Counted from the stretch's first letter, positions 19,976-31,036 are shown. The stretch is 64,000 nucleotides of DNA from Bathynomus jamesi (GCA_023014485.1 JAJOZX010003205.1:395001-459000), one strand, 5' to 3'. The notes: generated from the sequence alone by a model not told the origin. A program made the numbers and translations.

Positions 19976-21590
19976 GTTACTGGGTTCACTTTGAAGTTAA
20001 GTACCAGTTTTTCTATATTTTTCCATGTGTAAATAAATTATGGTGTATCTCTCTCTTCTCCTTACCAACGAATTTAATTTACGAAGATCTTCCAAGTAGT
20101 TGAGTTATTTGTAGCCATTAGCCTTGGTTAATTTCTTTGAATTTCTTCTAGTTTATTAATTTCTCTTTTTTATATGGAGACGTCAAGACTGAGCTGTATT
20201 CATATTTTGGTATGATCAGTGTTTTTAGCAAACGTCTCATTACTTCCTTGTCCCTTTTTTTAAAAGTTCTCACTTACTGTCCCGTAATTCCTTTTGCTTT
20301 GTTTATCGCTATCTTATTTTTTGTCTCAAATCTCACATCACTGTTTATTCGGGGCATAATATTTTGTTTTTTTATCATTTGTTCCATTTCTCAAGCGCTA
20401 AATATTTTTGTTGTTAAATTTCATGTTATTGTCTGTTGACCATCTGACCATCTACAGTATATATTCTGTTTGTGTCCGTCTGTAGGGCTTCCACCTATTC
20501 TGCATTTCTAATTTTTCTGCTGATTTTTGTATCATCAGCAAAGGATTTTACACTACTATTGTTGGTTTCTCCATTTTCTATGTCTGTTAGTATAATAATG
20601 AATAGGAGTGGGACCAATGTTGCGCCTTGTGGTAACAAACTTTTTCAATCTTCTGATGATGTTTTAGGTCTTAACAAATCATTATTTTCTCAGTTTTTAA
20701 ATTTAGCTGTCAATGATTCAATTTTTATTTGTGTTGTTCTCTCAAAATGATGGATTGGCAATGGGATCTCTTCTAAGCCCCACTTTTGTGAATAGTTTTC
20801 TGTTTCTGTGAAGACATTTGGCTTGGAAAATGTTCAAATGAATTTAAATCCATTTTATATAAACGATATGCCGATGACTGTTTTGTAATTTCTAGGAAGG
20901 AAAATCACGCATCTCATTTTTTAACTTACTTGAATGACAGACACCAGAACATTAAATTTACTATGGAGAAAGAAAGTAATAACAACCTCTGATTCTTAGA
21001 TGGTACCGTCACACGAAGCAACTTATTCTCCACTTCATTTTTTATAAAGCAAATAAATACTAATTAACTAATTATTTTAGTTTTATGCCCTTTAAATTTA
21101 CACTTTCAAGCATCAGATCTAGGCTATTCCGCGCTTACAAAATTTCTTCTGACTGGATTTTCTTCAGTAAGACAGTTCAATACCTAAGAAACTTTTTTAA
21201 CTGTAATTCTTTTCCGAATTTTATATTTGAAAATTTCGTAAATAATATTTTTTAACAAACTTTTATCGTCCAAAATCTCCTACTTCAGATGTCTCCAAGA
21301 TGCCATTATATGATAAGCTCCCTTACACTGGAATACAGTCTCATAAAATTATATCTTTCTGAAACCTCCCCTCATCCCAGCCTTTCCCCAATGTAATTTC
21401 CAGTTTATAACTACCAATACTTCCTCAATACAATCGATTCTACAGTAAAACACAAAGAAGCGCTTCCAAAGCATCTCGAATCCTGTTGTTTGTCTTTTCC
21501 AATGTGTTGGCTGTAATGCCATCTACGTAGGCAAAACTCTCCTACATCTCGAGCAGAAGGTTTGCAAACATAAAAGTGTTTCTTATAGAA

Positions 21591-21801
21591 CAGTGGTTCT
21601 TAACCCTTGGATCGCGACCTAAAATTGGATCGCCAAGCCATTTTGATTGGGTCAATAAATTATCATTTATCGTTCATTTATGTTATCCCTAATCATTTTA
21701 CCATTATTTATTTATTTTATTATCTATTACAAGTGAACTGTTTGAAGCCATGAGTCGCCAGAATTTGGGTCGCAGCCTATAAAAGGTTATGAATCGCTAT
21801 A
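21591..21801. mobile_element. hAT MITE inserted in the Penelope copy
   Basis: Starts CAGTGGTTCTTAACCC and ends with the decayed mirror GGTTATGAATCGCTAT. Flanking TTATAGAA (21583-21590) and ATATAGAA (21802-21809) match at 7 of 8 positions, an 8-bp TSD. Removing it rejoins SYRT with the downstream Penelope frame. Confidence 0.75.
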
Positions 21802-22234
21802 ATATAGAACATACAGAGCAATATCAAATTCAGAATTTACATCTATCAGAAACCATTCTGAACACTATTCTCATCCTGTTACTTAAGATAATTTCAAGAT
21901 TCTAAAATCTTCACCTAAGACTAAAGATCTTACAATTTTGGAATCTCTCTACATACATACACCAACTCAAACCTTCACTTAATGAACATTTTTCCTCCAC
22001 TAAATTATATGCAGTATAACCAACCAACTTTTTCGTCTGCCGCTTCCTGTTCATTGTTTCTCATTTATAGTTCCATATCGAGGCTCTTCAGGTTGGTTAC
22101 AGGGGTAACTTCGTATTTGTGAATACTTTTAATTTAATTTTTTTTTATTTTTAAATATAATTTTTATTTTTTAAAAATTTTTAAATATAATTTTTAATTG
22201 TAATTTTAATCGTAACTTTTACTTTTTTGTATTA

Positions 22235-22274
22235 GCTACAGAAGATGGAAAGCGAAGTTTCCGAAACGTCTAGT
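22235..22274 (+). ncRNA. Degenerate hammerhead-like motif at a Penelope 3' end
   Basis: GCTA (stem I), CAGAAGA (core, expected CUGANGA with U4 changed to A), unpaired T, GGAAA loop GCGAAG TTTCC (a perfect 5-bp stem II), GAAA, CGTC (2-bp stem III and cleavage site), then TAGT pairing with GCTA (one G-U). The U4 change should abolish or cripple cleavage. Confidence 0.5.
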
Positions 22275-22596
22275 GCTATGAAATAAATGTTTATTTACTA
22301 GGGGTACTCAATATATTTTTCCCCACCCTTTATTCTTAGCTAAATAACACTGGTATGCATCAATTTTGCTGTCAAGGTTTTTGTAAGTGATTCTTATAGA
22401 GGTTTTCCTGCTGATTTCGAATCTGCAATCCGTTTTTCTCAATCAGCTCAGGTTATCCGGCTATGGCCTCATAAGTAAAATAGAATTTTTCGTGATTTTG
22501 TCAAAGCGTAATTGGAACAGTAACATCTATCATCACTTGTTTCACTTGTATAATATCTTTTTTTACTTTTCAGGCATATAGATAAAATATTTCATA

Positions 22597-24864
22597 ATGA
22601 ATAGAGCGTGTAAAAATGATCCCAATAGATTCTGCTACATATGTGGGACGGTTACCATGCCAAATAACCAGTCCCAAATCACTAAATTTGTGAAGACAAT
22701 GTATAGAGCATACTTTGGAATTAAGCTAGGGGACCAGGACAAAAGTTTCGCCCCTCATATGTGCTGCAAGACGTGCATTGAAAATTTGAGAAGATGGAGC
22801 AAAGGCAGAGCGAAATCTTTGCCTTTTGGAATTCCCATGATTTAGAGAGAAGGAAAGGATCACGTGACAGATTGCTATTTCTGCATGACAAACCTCCAAG
22901 GTGGGCTTATAAATTTATTTTTCTTAAATATTTTGAAATCCTCGTATGAAACTTGACATAATATTCACCATAATGTAATATTCACCATATATAGCATAAT
23001 ATTCACCATAATGGTAATCATACATTTACATATACATATTGTTATAGAAAATACATTTACACATACATATTGTTATACAAGTTACATTTACATATACAAT
23101 GATTGTATATTTTCTTTCTTTTTCATTCATATTGTCCCCGAAGGGACAATATGAATGAAAAAGAAAGAAAATACAGACTCTATCGACCTATTTCATATCT
23201 TACAGACCGCAGCCTTCCCTCACGAGCCGCCACTGTCTGAATGCTTCTTCTATTTCATATGCAAGTTTTATATCCATGTTTCTGTGTTTCTATTTTCAGG
23301 AGTTAACAAGAAGAATAAACACATTGTTGTATACCCTGAAATTCCTTCTGCTATGAGACCTGTACCCCATGGTCCTGGAATTCCAATACCCGACCCACCT
23401 CAAACCCTGGACTTCGATGATTCTGATGATGAATCAATGACCAATGCCAATGACCAGTCCCAGTCGTATATACCTCAAAATACCGCTTCAAATGAGCCGA
23501 GGCCTCTCAACCAGGCCAAACTTAATGATCTTACCAGGGATTTAGGACTTTCAAAATTAGCTGCCGAGATCTTGGGCTCACGACTTCGAGAGGACAACTT
23601 GCTGGCTCCGGGAACAACATTCTCCTGGTATAGGAAACGAGAGGAAGAATTCCGCAAGTTTTTTGCAGTGCACGCAAATACCTCTTCCTTAGTGTACTGC
23701 TGCAATGTTGAGGGGCTAATCGAATCCTTGGGCCTGCCATATAACGCATCAGAATGGAGGCTATTTATACTGTAGACTCGTCTAAACGAAGTTTGAAAGC
23801 AGTACTTCTCAACATTGGGAATAGGGTTGCATCAGTCCCTGTAGCACATTCCGTACAACTTACTGAGAGCTACGATAACATGAAAATTTTACTGGATGCT
23901 CTCGTATACGACCAACATAACTGGAGGATCTGTGGAGATTTGAAGGTAATACTAATATCATAAGTAAACTATTGCTATTGACTATGTTGTTTTTCCAAAG
24001 GTTATTTGAGAGCGTATAAGAACACTTAACTTCCCCACAGAAGTGATACAGTCCAATGCATAGATTTTTTTATCTGATAGAACAAATTCTCTAAATTCTT
24101 TAAATATTTTCATTTTTTTTCAGATTGTGGCATTTGTATTGGGAATGCAAGGGGGATACACGAAATACCCATGTTTCCTCTGCAAATGGGATAGCCGAGC
24201 GGATGAGAAGCACTATGCACAGCGTGAATGGGCATCCAGAGAGAATTTTGAACCTGGGTCGCATAATGTCGTTTCAGTGCCCCTTGTACCACCAACAAAA
24301 ATTTTGCTCCCACCACTTCATATTAAGCTGGGCTTGATGAAAAATTTCATCAAATCAATGAATAAGGAGGGTTCAGCATTCCGATATCTCGAGAGTAAAT
24401 TTCCTCATATATCTGATGCTAAACTAAGTGCTGGGGTTTTTGATGGTCCTCAAATTCGAACTTTGATCAAGGATACTCAGTTCGAAAACGCAATGACTCC
24501 AACTGAGAAGAATGCCTGGCAGGCATTCAAATCAGTTGTCACTGATTTTCTTGGCAAGCGTAGAAGTCCAGAATACGAGTCCGTTGTCGAAAACTTGATG
24601 GAAGCTTTCAAAGCTCATGGGTCGCGCATGTCCATAAAAATGCACTTTTTGTGGTCCCACTTGGACTATTTTCCTGAAAATTGCGGGGATTATAGTGAGG
24701 AACAGGGTGAACGATTTCACCAAGATATCAAAATAATGGAAGAGAGGTACCAGGGAAACTGGGATATCAATATGCTGGCGGACTATTGCTGGTGTTTGAA
24801 GCGAGACGTGCCCGAAGAAAAACACAGACGGAAAGCCAAAAAAACTTCATTCCTTCCTCAATAA
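22597..24864 (+). pseudogene. Three-exon arthropod gene of unknown function, nonsense and frameshift
   Basis: Exon 1 22597-22900 encodes MNRACKNDPNRFCYICGTV, a ZAD-like Cys pattern (CYIC, CCKTC) and CYFCMTNL. Donor CAAG then GTGGGC; acceptor TATTTTCAG at 23299. Exon 2 23300-23945 encodes NKKNKHIVVYPEIPSAMRPV, an acidic linker, LTRDLGLSKLAAEILGSRLR and VDSSKRSLKAVLLNIGNRVA. Donor AAG then GTAATA; acceptor TTTTTTTCAG at 24123. Exon 3 24124-24864 encodes FVLGMQGGYTKYPCFLCKWD, LPPLHIKLGLMKNFIK and SEEQGERFHQDIKIMEERYQ to a TAA stop. The reading is disabled by TAG where Trp is expected after IPMI (about 22842) and by a 5-nt insertion at RLFI (about 23770). From memory the protein belongs to a highly repeated arthropod/cnidarian family annotated as uncharacterised. 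Retained introns show it is not a retrocopy; it may be a transposon-borne gene. Confidence 0.65.
23108..23173. repeat. Perfect 31-bp inverted repeat in intron 1
   Basis: The left arm 23108-23138 and right arm 23143-23173 are exact complements around CGAA, with GTCCC/GGGAC at the tip. It lies inside intron 1 of the 22.6-24.9 kb gene. Confidence 0.85.
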
Positions 24865-25239
24865 ACTTTTTTCCATATTCATTGTATGAATAAAAGTATT
24901 TATTCACACAATGTTTTCATTTTTTAAGCTAAAAAAATCAATAAATTTGGGGATAAAATTGGACTTATAATAAATGGCCAATAGAGAAAAAACCTGACCT
25001 GATTGAGGAAAACCAATGTCATTTTCGAATTCAGCATGGTCGAATTATATAATATGACTTGAAAAAACCCTCACAGCAGACAAAAAAAATTCATATGCAT
25101 ACCAGTGTAATAGGCCATAAGACTGAAATGTCTTTTGGGCCGTAAGTTTGAACTTTCTGCGCTTCACATAACCGGATTTTTCCAGTTTGAACCTCTTCTT
25201 CTATAAAACCGCTTTTAAACGCCGTTGTATAAAACCGAT

Positions 25240-25575
25240 GGTTAACGCAGTTTCTAAAATGGCGTCTAACAGTGATGTGCGTCGTAAACAGAGAGCTGTT
25301 ATCGAGTTCTTAACCGCAGAGAAGGAAACAGTTGGAAATATTCACAAACGTCTACAAAACGTTTACAGAGATACTGTTCTTGATCGAAGCACAGTTGGAC
25401 GCTGGTCTAAACGTGTGAGATCATCGGAGAGAGGGAGAGCCAGCCTCGATGATGAGCCACGCAGCGGTCGCCCGGCATCGGCTGTGATATCTCACACTGT
25501 GCAACGTGCTTAACAGCATCATTCGATCAAATCGGCGCGTCACATACAAGGAGCTATCACTGGAGCAGTTTACCT
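25240..25575 (+). pseudogene. mariner transposase N-terminal remnant
   Basis: The frame opens MASNSDVRRKQRAVIEFLTA and continues EKETVGNIHKRLQNVYRDT, VLDRSTVGRWSKRVRSS and DDEPRSGRPASAV, the mariner-type (HTH_48) DNA-binding domain. A frameshift near 25510 moves to LNSIIRSNRRVTYKELS, the usual next segment. The sequence then ends abruptly at a Penelope fragment, so the DDD catalytic part is missing. Upstream 24865-25190 holds no gene. Confidence 0.75.
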
Positions 25576-25962
25576 TTCCTTCTCTCCGATCGATTTTTAG
25601 ACGTTACCGTTCTGGTATTGCTCAAGCACATTCTATTAAGAACCAATTCAATTTCCTTAGGAAGTGTTATAGTGAAAGAAATATTCTAGAATGTGCATTT
25701 ATAATTTCAATAACAGTGTGGGAATGTACAAAATTGACAATATCCTGTTAAAATACCTTTTGCCTCTAATCAACTCTTGTTAATCATGTGCTAATCTGTT
25801 TGTTTTTCTGTCCCGTTGTATATATTTTTGTCATCTCGCCTTCTCCCTTCATTCCCTGACGAGGTGTACTTCTGAATACATGAAAGGCCTTGGAATCATT
25901 TTTCTTTTTCCTTGTGGGTTGCATCATTCATTCATTTCACGTGTTTAATTGTGAAATTCATC

Positions 25963-25966
<4 letters not shown>
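25576..25966 (+). mobile_element. Penelope-like 3' tail with ribozyme motif
   Basis: A short broken coding trace (IKNQFNFLRKCYSERNILEC, then stops) is followed by a 3' region ending TTTCCTTGTGGGTTGCA and TTCACGTGTTTAATTGTGAA just before (AT)n. The same tail recurs at 59495-59562, which defines the end of this Penelope family. A hammerhead-like motif lies at 25851-25896. Confidence 0.6.
25851..25896 (+). ncRNA. Hammerhead-ribozyme-like motif, third Penelope family
   Basis: ATTCC (stem I), CTGACGA core, one unpaired G, GTGTA loop CTTCTGAA TACAT (5-bp stem II with one G-U), GAAA, GGCCTT (2-bp stem III, U at the cleavage position), GGAAT closing stem I with five Watson-Crick pairs. All invariant core bases are present. 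The 3'-most stem II base T precedes GAAA and may be a deaminated CpG. Confidence 0.65.

Positions 25967-26004
<38 letters not shown>
25967..26004. repeat. (AT)n microsatellite
   Basis: TA run between the Penelope tail and the Jockey-like element. Confidence 0.9.
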
Positions 26005-26009
<5 letters not shown>

Positions 26010-27620
26010 AATCCCCAACAAATGGAAACAAGCAAACATCACCCCAATACTCAAACCCAACAAACCACCAAATCAACCATTATCATACCGACCCATATCA
26101 CTACTTTCCACCATCTCAAAAACACTTGAAAAACTTATACATAGACGAGTCACGGCATTGACACCATGCGCACCCTCACAACACGGCTTTCGTCAGAACC
26201 ACTCAACAACTACACTACTCACCAACCTCACACAACACATCCTGGAAAGTTTCAACCAGAACCCACCCCCTAAGAGAACCATCCTAGCAGCAGTAGACAT
26301 AAACAAAGCCTTTGATACAGTACCACGACATAACCTCACACAGAAAATACTTGACACCAACCTTCACCCCAACGACAAAAAATGGCTGACAAACTTCCTC
26401 GCTGACAGACAAGCACGAGTCATACACAAACAGGCAACATCAAAATTCATGCCACTACACAACGGAGTCCCACAAGGTGCAATCCTATCCCCAATCCTTT
26501 TCAACTTATTTATGCATGACATTCCAAATCCACATACACCAAATGTTAACATCCAATCATATGCAGATGACCTTACCATAAACTCACAACACAATAACAT
26601 AAACACAGCCACTAGAGACATACTGTACAACAATACATGATAGATTTTGAGAACTGGCTACATACCAACCGAATGACAGTTTCACCACAAAAGTCCTCAG
26701 TGACACTATTCTCCTCACACAAAAAAGAAACAAATAAACACCCACAAATCACCCTCCTAAACCACCGCCTCCCACTAAATAAGACACCCACAATACTTGG
26801 CTTCACATATGACACGCACATGACATTCACTACACACGTAACGAATATCTGCAGCAAAGCTACAAAAAAACTTATGTCCTACGCACCCTAACTAGTACTA
26901 CATTTGGACAACACAAAGAAACCCTTACCACCCTATACAAACAATTCATCCGTACAACATTAAATTACGCTTCACCAGCCTGGCACCCCACAATATCCAG
27001 CACCAACAAAAACCGACTGCAAATCATTCAAAACAAAGCCCTCAGAATCATCACAGGCTGCACACAAACCACCCTCATCCCACATCTACAATCAGAAACT
27101 AACATCTTTCCAATACAAACACACCTTAACATGATAGGCACACAGTTCTTTGCCACCATCCTCGCGCCAACCCACCCATGCCACCACCCTACCACAACCC
27201 CCCCAACCACCACGAAACAAAAAGGAAACCCCAACATCACACCACTCATCACTCTACACCACACTACCCCAATGCCCTCCACAACAAAACCAAACAAAAC
27301 ATACACACACACAATTCGTAAACCAACATATTGACACTACCAAATAACCCAATTTTACAAGCACGACCCGCCAACATAGCCAAAGAAGAAGAAACATTAC
27401 CGAGACACACACGAGTTACCCTCTCCAGACTCAGATCCGGCCACCACCCCTCTCTACATTATTACAGACACCTCATACACCAAACGAACAATGCAAACTG
27501 TCCACGATGTGACCACACCAACGAAAACACTGAACACCTAATTCTTACATGCCCCACTTCCGACACCTCAGACAAACACACATCTCATCGGTCAGATATT
27601 ATTGGGAGAAATTAGAGGAA
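26004..27620 (+). pseudogene. Jockey-like non-LTR retrotransposon, RT and C-terminal domain
   Basis: RT motifs in order: KWKQANITPILKP, LSYRPISLLSTISKTLEKLI, QHGFRQNHSTTTLLTNL, ILAAVDINKAFDTVPRHNL, NGVPQGAILSPILFNLFM and SYADDLTINS (26620). A stop after NNT and a resumption (IDFENWLHTNRMTVSPQKSS; PTILGFTYDTHMTF) follow. A frame change near 26890 leads to ETLTTLYKQFIRTTLNYASP and KNRLQIIQNKALRIITGC, then LPRHTRVTLSRLRSGHHPSL and NCPRCDHTNENTEHLILTCP, a Cys-rich tail typical of Jockey-group elements. The endonuclease is absent (5' truncated into (AT)n). The sense strand is strikingly A/C-rich and G-poor compared with neighbours. Confidence 0.8.
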
Positions 27621-27944
27621 ACGAATTAGAGAGACACAGTAATGAAGGGTTTACAGCCATGGTACAAGAGTGAGTGAAACTATTAATTAAATATATATAT
27701 ACTTATACGAGTATGCAGTAAATATTAAGGAATTGGGTACATTTGAGGAAGAATTAAGTAAATGAATAAAGAAGTACAAACGAGGGTTCAAATCATGCCA
27801 CATTCAATGTTTATGCATAATCTAATAAAATTTAGGGATGAGGGTTAGATGCAAGACAACAATAATTAATTATAATAAATTCTATAACAAATGGAAAATG
27901 GAGATATGGGTAATATTCTGATGGAAATGTTAAATGATCTAAAC
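27621..27944. other. AT-rich gap, nothing recognised
   Basis: No motif-bearing frame or inverted repeat was seen between the Jockey-like element and the hAT terminus. A short (AT)n lies near 27690. Confidence 0.5.
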
Positions 27945-29385
27945 CAGTGATTCCCAACCTTTTTTTAACCATCGCCCCCTAACGGTTGTTTTTTTAAACA
28001 AAATCTTAAAATCGCCCCCTTCCAACAGAAAATTAAAACAATGAAATATTTTCTACTTACAATTTTTATTCAATGGGATCCTTGTGCTTGATGCTTTTTA
28101 GCTAGAAGTTGAATGTCCGGTTTGATATTAGTGAGTTTGATTCTAATGTCTCCCCTTGAACATATATCAGCTCTATTTCTTTCCTTTGTTAAGATTTGAT
28201 TTACTGCACTAAAGCCAGTTTCAACCATATAAGATGTGGGAAAACACAAAAGAACTTTGGCTATTTCGCCCCATACTGTTGGATAAAGCAATTTGATTGT
28301 TTTTGAACACCACAATTCATCCATTCCACCTTTTTCCGAATTTAAATTTACATTCTTCATTGCATTTTAAATCAATGAGTTCTTCTTGAATGTTCTCATT
28401 AGCAGACTCAACATCATAAGTAAATGGATCTAACATCCATGGCTCAACTTTGAAAGTAAATAAATCAGAAAATCTGTTTTCCATATCAGCTTTTAATAAA
28501 AGCAGATGTTCGGAATAATTTTTAATATCATTCTCCGTGAGACATTCATTAATTTCAGCCAACTCGGGCATGCTATGAAATTTTCTTCTCAATAAATTGC
28601 TTTGAAAAATATCCAGTTTTTTGGTAAATGCTTTTACTACGCGTTTGCAATCAATAAGCGTAACGAAATTTCCTTGAAGTTGAAGTGATACTTCGTTAAG
28701 TTTGTGAAAAATCCAAGCCATGTAATATATATCGTTTTTGTGCTCATTTGATCTCTTTTGCTAGTTTCGTGGCACCTTCTTTTTCGAGAAAACTAGTTAT
28801 CATATCATAAAGACTTACAAATCTTGCTAAACAGTTGCCTTTCGAAAGCCATCGGACTTCTGTGTGTAAAAGAAGTCTAACATGCTGTTCATCATTATCA
28901 ACACAAAATTTTCTGAAAAGGCGATCATATTTGCATTTGACTTTATTTTGTTTATGGTTCTAATAACTATATTAAGAGACTCATGAAACTGGACTAATAT
29001 TTTTTGCAACCAGATGATGTCGGTGTACAACACAATGTATCGCAACAATTTCAGGACAGGCTTTTTTTAGGTGGGCAACAAAGCCATTATGTCTTCCAAC
29101 CATGGAGGGAGCACCATCGGTTGCACACGATATCAAGTTTTCAAATGGTACTTGTTTTTCATCAAACCATGATTTGACAGCATCAAAAATAGAAGTTCCA
29201 GTGGTGTCAGTTGATAAAAATTTCACAAACAACATATCTTCTTGTAATTTACAGTCATCATCAAAATAACGAACGTATGCCATTAGAAGGGCCTTGTTGT
29301 CAATAACTGTGCATTCATCCAACTGAATTGAGAATCTCGTCGTCTTTAATTTTTCGATAAGCAACTCTTCAATGTTAACTGATAT

Positions 29386-29825
29386 GAGGGGTCGCGCGTC
29401 TTAAGATACCTAAGCGCCACCACAAAACGTGTTTTTGATGGATATCATTATTTTCACCGTTCCTCTATCGCGTGGTTTGGGTTATAATGACCTTACGACA
29501 CTAGAGGTATGGTTGAAAACCTTATGAAGCGAACTACTTTTTTCACCTCTATCGCCAGCCAAAAGTTCACCCAAAGTTCGGCATAATAAGAAAATCAAAA
29601 AATTAAAAAAAATATATATAAAATATAAAATATGAAAATCTATTCCAAAAACTCATCAACATCTTCATTAGCATACTTAGAACTCTAATTTAGCCAAAAA
29701 TGAACGTTCTACAGTAGCTCAATTAATAACAGAGATACTATTGCGAGAATATTGTTGAACTTTGGAGGCGATTTCTGGCGAATTTTAATTTTGGCGCCTA
29801 GGTACCTTAAGACGCGGGACCCCTC
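29386..29825. mobile_element. MITE with GAGGGGTC terminal repeats inside the hAT gene
   Basis: Ends GAGGGGTCGCGCGTCTTAAG and the mirrored form of GAGGGGTCCCGCGTCTTAAG, continuing to TACCTA-GCGCC. It lies exactly between RQIDEI and VNIEELLIEKLKTTRF of the hAT transposase. No coding capacity seen. Confidence 0.8.
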
Positions 29826-30479
29826 AATTATCTCATCTATCTGTCTTTGAATCGAATTATTGCTTAATGGTAAAACTTTTACAATAGAAGGATCTTGATG
29901 CATCACAGTTGAAATTACTTCTTCTAATGCAGGTAGCATAACAGTCTCAGCAACTGTATGAGCACTGCCAGTTTTTGCAATGATTTCTGCAATTTTATAA
30001 GAAGCAATCAAACCATCGTCATTTGTCTGTGTTTTTTCTTAAATAAAGAATGAATGGTTAATATTCGTTTTAATGCTTTGTTCGTTTTCGATAGAAGGAG
30101 ACATTCTATGACAATTTAACATATACATTCGTATTCAGGACACCTTGAAACCTCAGGGAAACTGATAAAAATCAAGGAAATGTAATAATTATTTTTTAGG
30201 AAAAAAAAAAAATTTAGACGTAAAAAGCAGCCATTATAGGCCATTGACCGAGTATTTAGCTCTTAACGCTGTTAAAATTTTAACGAACGTCGCCCTCTCC
30301 AGTTTTATGGGGAGACATCTCGTGGCAAAATTAGGAAACATAGGTCAAAACAACCAATTACATCTCGTTTTGGTTTCACGTGACCTTATCCGACCAGAGA
30401 CGTACATTTTGAATCTCTCATAATGCATACTCATTCAAGAATGCTTTTTCAGTCTGGTTTTCATTATGGTTTGCGGAGG

Positions 30480-30787
30480 TTGTGATTGCCTGGGTTTTTG
30501 GTACCTTGGAACGCAGTTCCAAAAAACTACTGTTGTTTGCGGTTCCTCAGAGAGACGCAACAACTCTTGTTCGCCTGATCCAGCAACATATTAGGCCTGG
30601 GACTACAATCTATTCCGACGAGTGGCGTGCGTATTCTCAACTTGGAAATCTAGGCTACATTCACCGGACAGTCAACCATTCACAGCGGTTCGTGGAAGAC
30701 ACCGTTCACATTCAAAATATTGAGCGTTGTTGGAAAGACGTGAAAAGCTGGATATTACGGTCTGGCAACAAAACCCAATCAGTTTAG
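30480..30787 (+). pseudogene. Merlin (IS1595/ISXO2-like) transposase fragment
   Basis: The frame VIAWVFGTLERSSKKLLLFA, VPQRDATTLVRLIQQHIRPG, TTIYSDEWRAYSQLGNLGYI, HRTVNHSQRFVEDTVHIQNI, ERCWKDVKSWILRSGN matches the C-terminal half of the DDE transposase of the Merlin superfamily (related to bacterial IS1595/IS1016). YSDEWRAY supplies the second catalytic Asp and HIQNIERCW the Glu/Asn region. The first Asp region and N-terminal zinc finger are missing. It lies on the strand opposite to the hAT gene in which it is embedded. Confidence 0.8.
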
Positions 30788-30842
30788 GTTAGGTTAGGTC
30801 AGTTTAGGTTAGGTTAGGTCTGTTTTAGGTTAGGTTAGGTCT
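30781..30842 (+). repeat. Short TTAGG-type run
   Basis: Three blocks of AGGTTAGGTTAGGT joined by CAGTTT and CTGTTTT. TTAGG is the ancestral arthropod telomere repeat. It lies between the Merlin fragment and a palindromic MITE. Confidence 0.8.
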
Positions 30843-31036
30843 GAACCAAAACACATTTTTCTGGTGTTTTTTGGTGTGATTTGCTCAAATCTGAACTTCG
30901 TTTCTTTGGGAAATGAGCCGTTTTTGAGAAATTTTCAATTTTAAAATTTCTCAAAAACGGCTCATTTCCCAAAGAACGAAGTTCAGATTTGAACAAATCA
31001 CAACACAAAACACCAGGAAAATGTGTTTTGGTTCAG
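30841..31036. mobile_element. Palindromic MITE with CTGAACCAAAACAC ends
   Basis: Almost the whole 196 bp folds back: CTGAACCAAAACACATTTT at the left mirrors the right end, and CTCAAAAACGGCTCATTTCC mirrors its left-arm partner around TTCAATTTTAAAATT. It interrupts the BED-finger exon of the hAT gene. Confidence 0.85.

Larger units (their letters stand above)
18590..20746 (-). mobile_element. Decayed CR1-like copy interrupted by a hAT element
   Basis: Sequence 18590-19048 and 19984-20746 is collinear with the CR1-like copy at 61.2 kb. It has the same TTCCGCGCGATGATT 3' block next to an ACCTTTCA repeat, the same tail coding (KLKARQGTALTLKENSLVVR) and the same order through LMTDIENG-type palm remnants. 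A second, partial copy of the 3' block lies at 18715-18760. The reading frame is broken throughout. Position 20746 abuts a Penelope fragment. Confidence 0.65.
20747..22275 (+). mobile_element. Penelope-like element copy, broken by stops and a hAT MITE
   Basis: Coding traces in order: NDGLAMGSLLSPTFVNSF (20750), YADDCFVISRKENHASHFL (20870), IKFTMEKESNNN with FLDGTVTRSN (20955-21020), then the GIY-YIG side VVCLFQCVGCNAIYVGKTLL and HLEQKVCKHKSVSYRT (21485-21580). After a MITE it continues RAISNSEFTSIRNHSEHYSH and LTILESLYIHTPTQTF. Several stops occur. The 3' end at 22235-22274 carries a hammerhead-like motif, followed by TATGAAATAAATG. This family differs from the 4-6 kb copy. Confidence 0.7.

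Noticed and set aside
30781..30842. True chromosome end or interstitial telomere
   Set aside because: Only a few imperfect TTAGG units inside a MITE-rich hAT element; far too short for a telomere.
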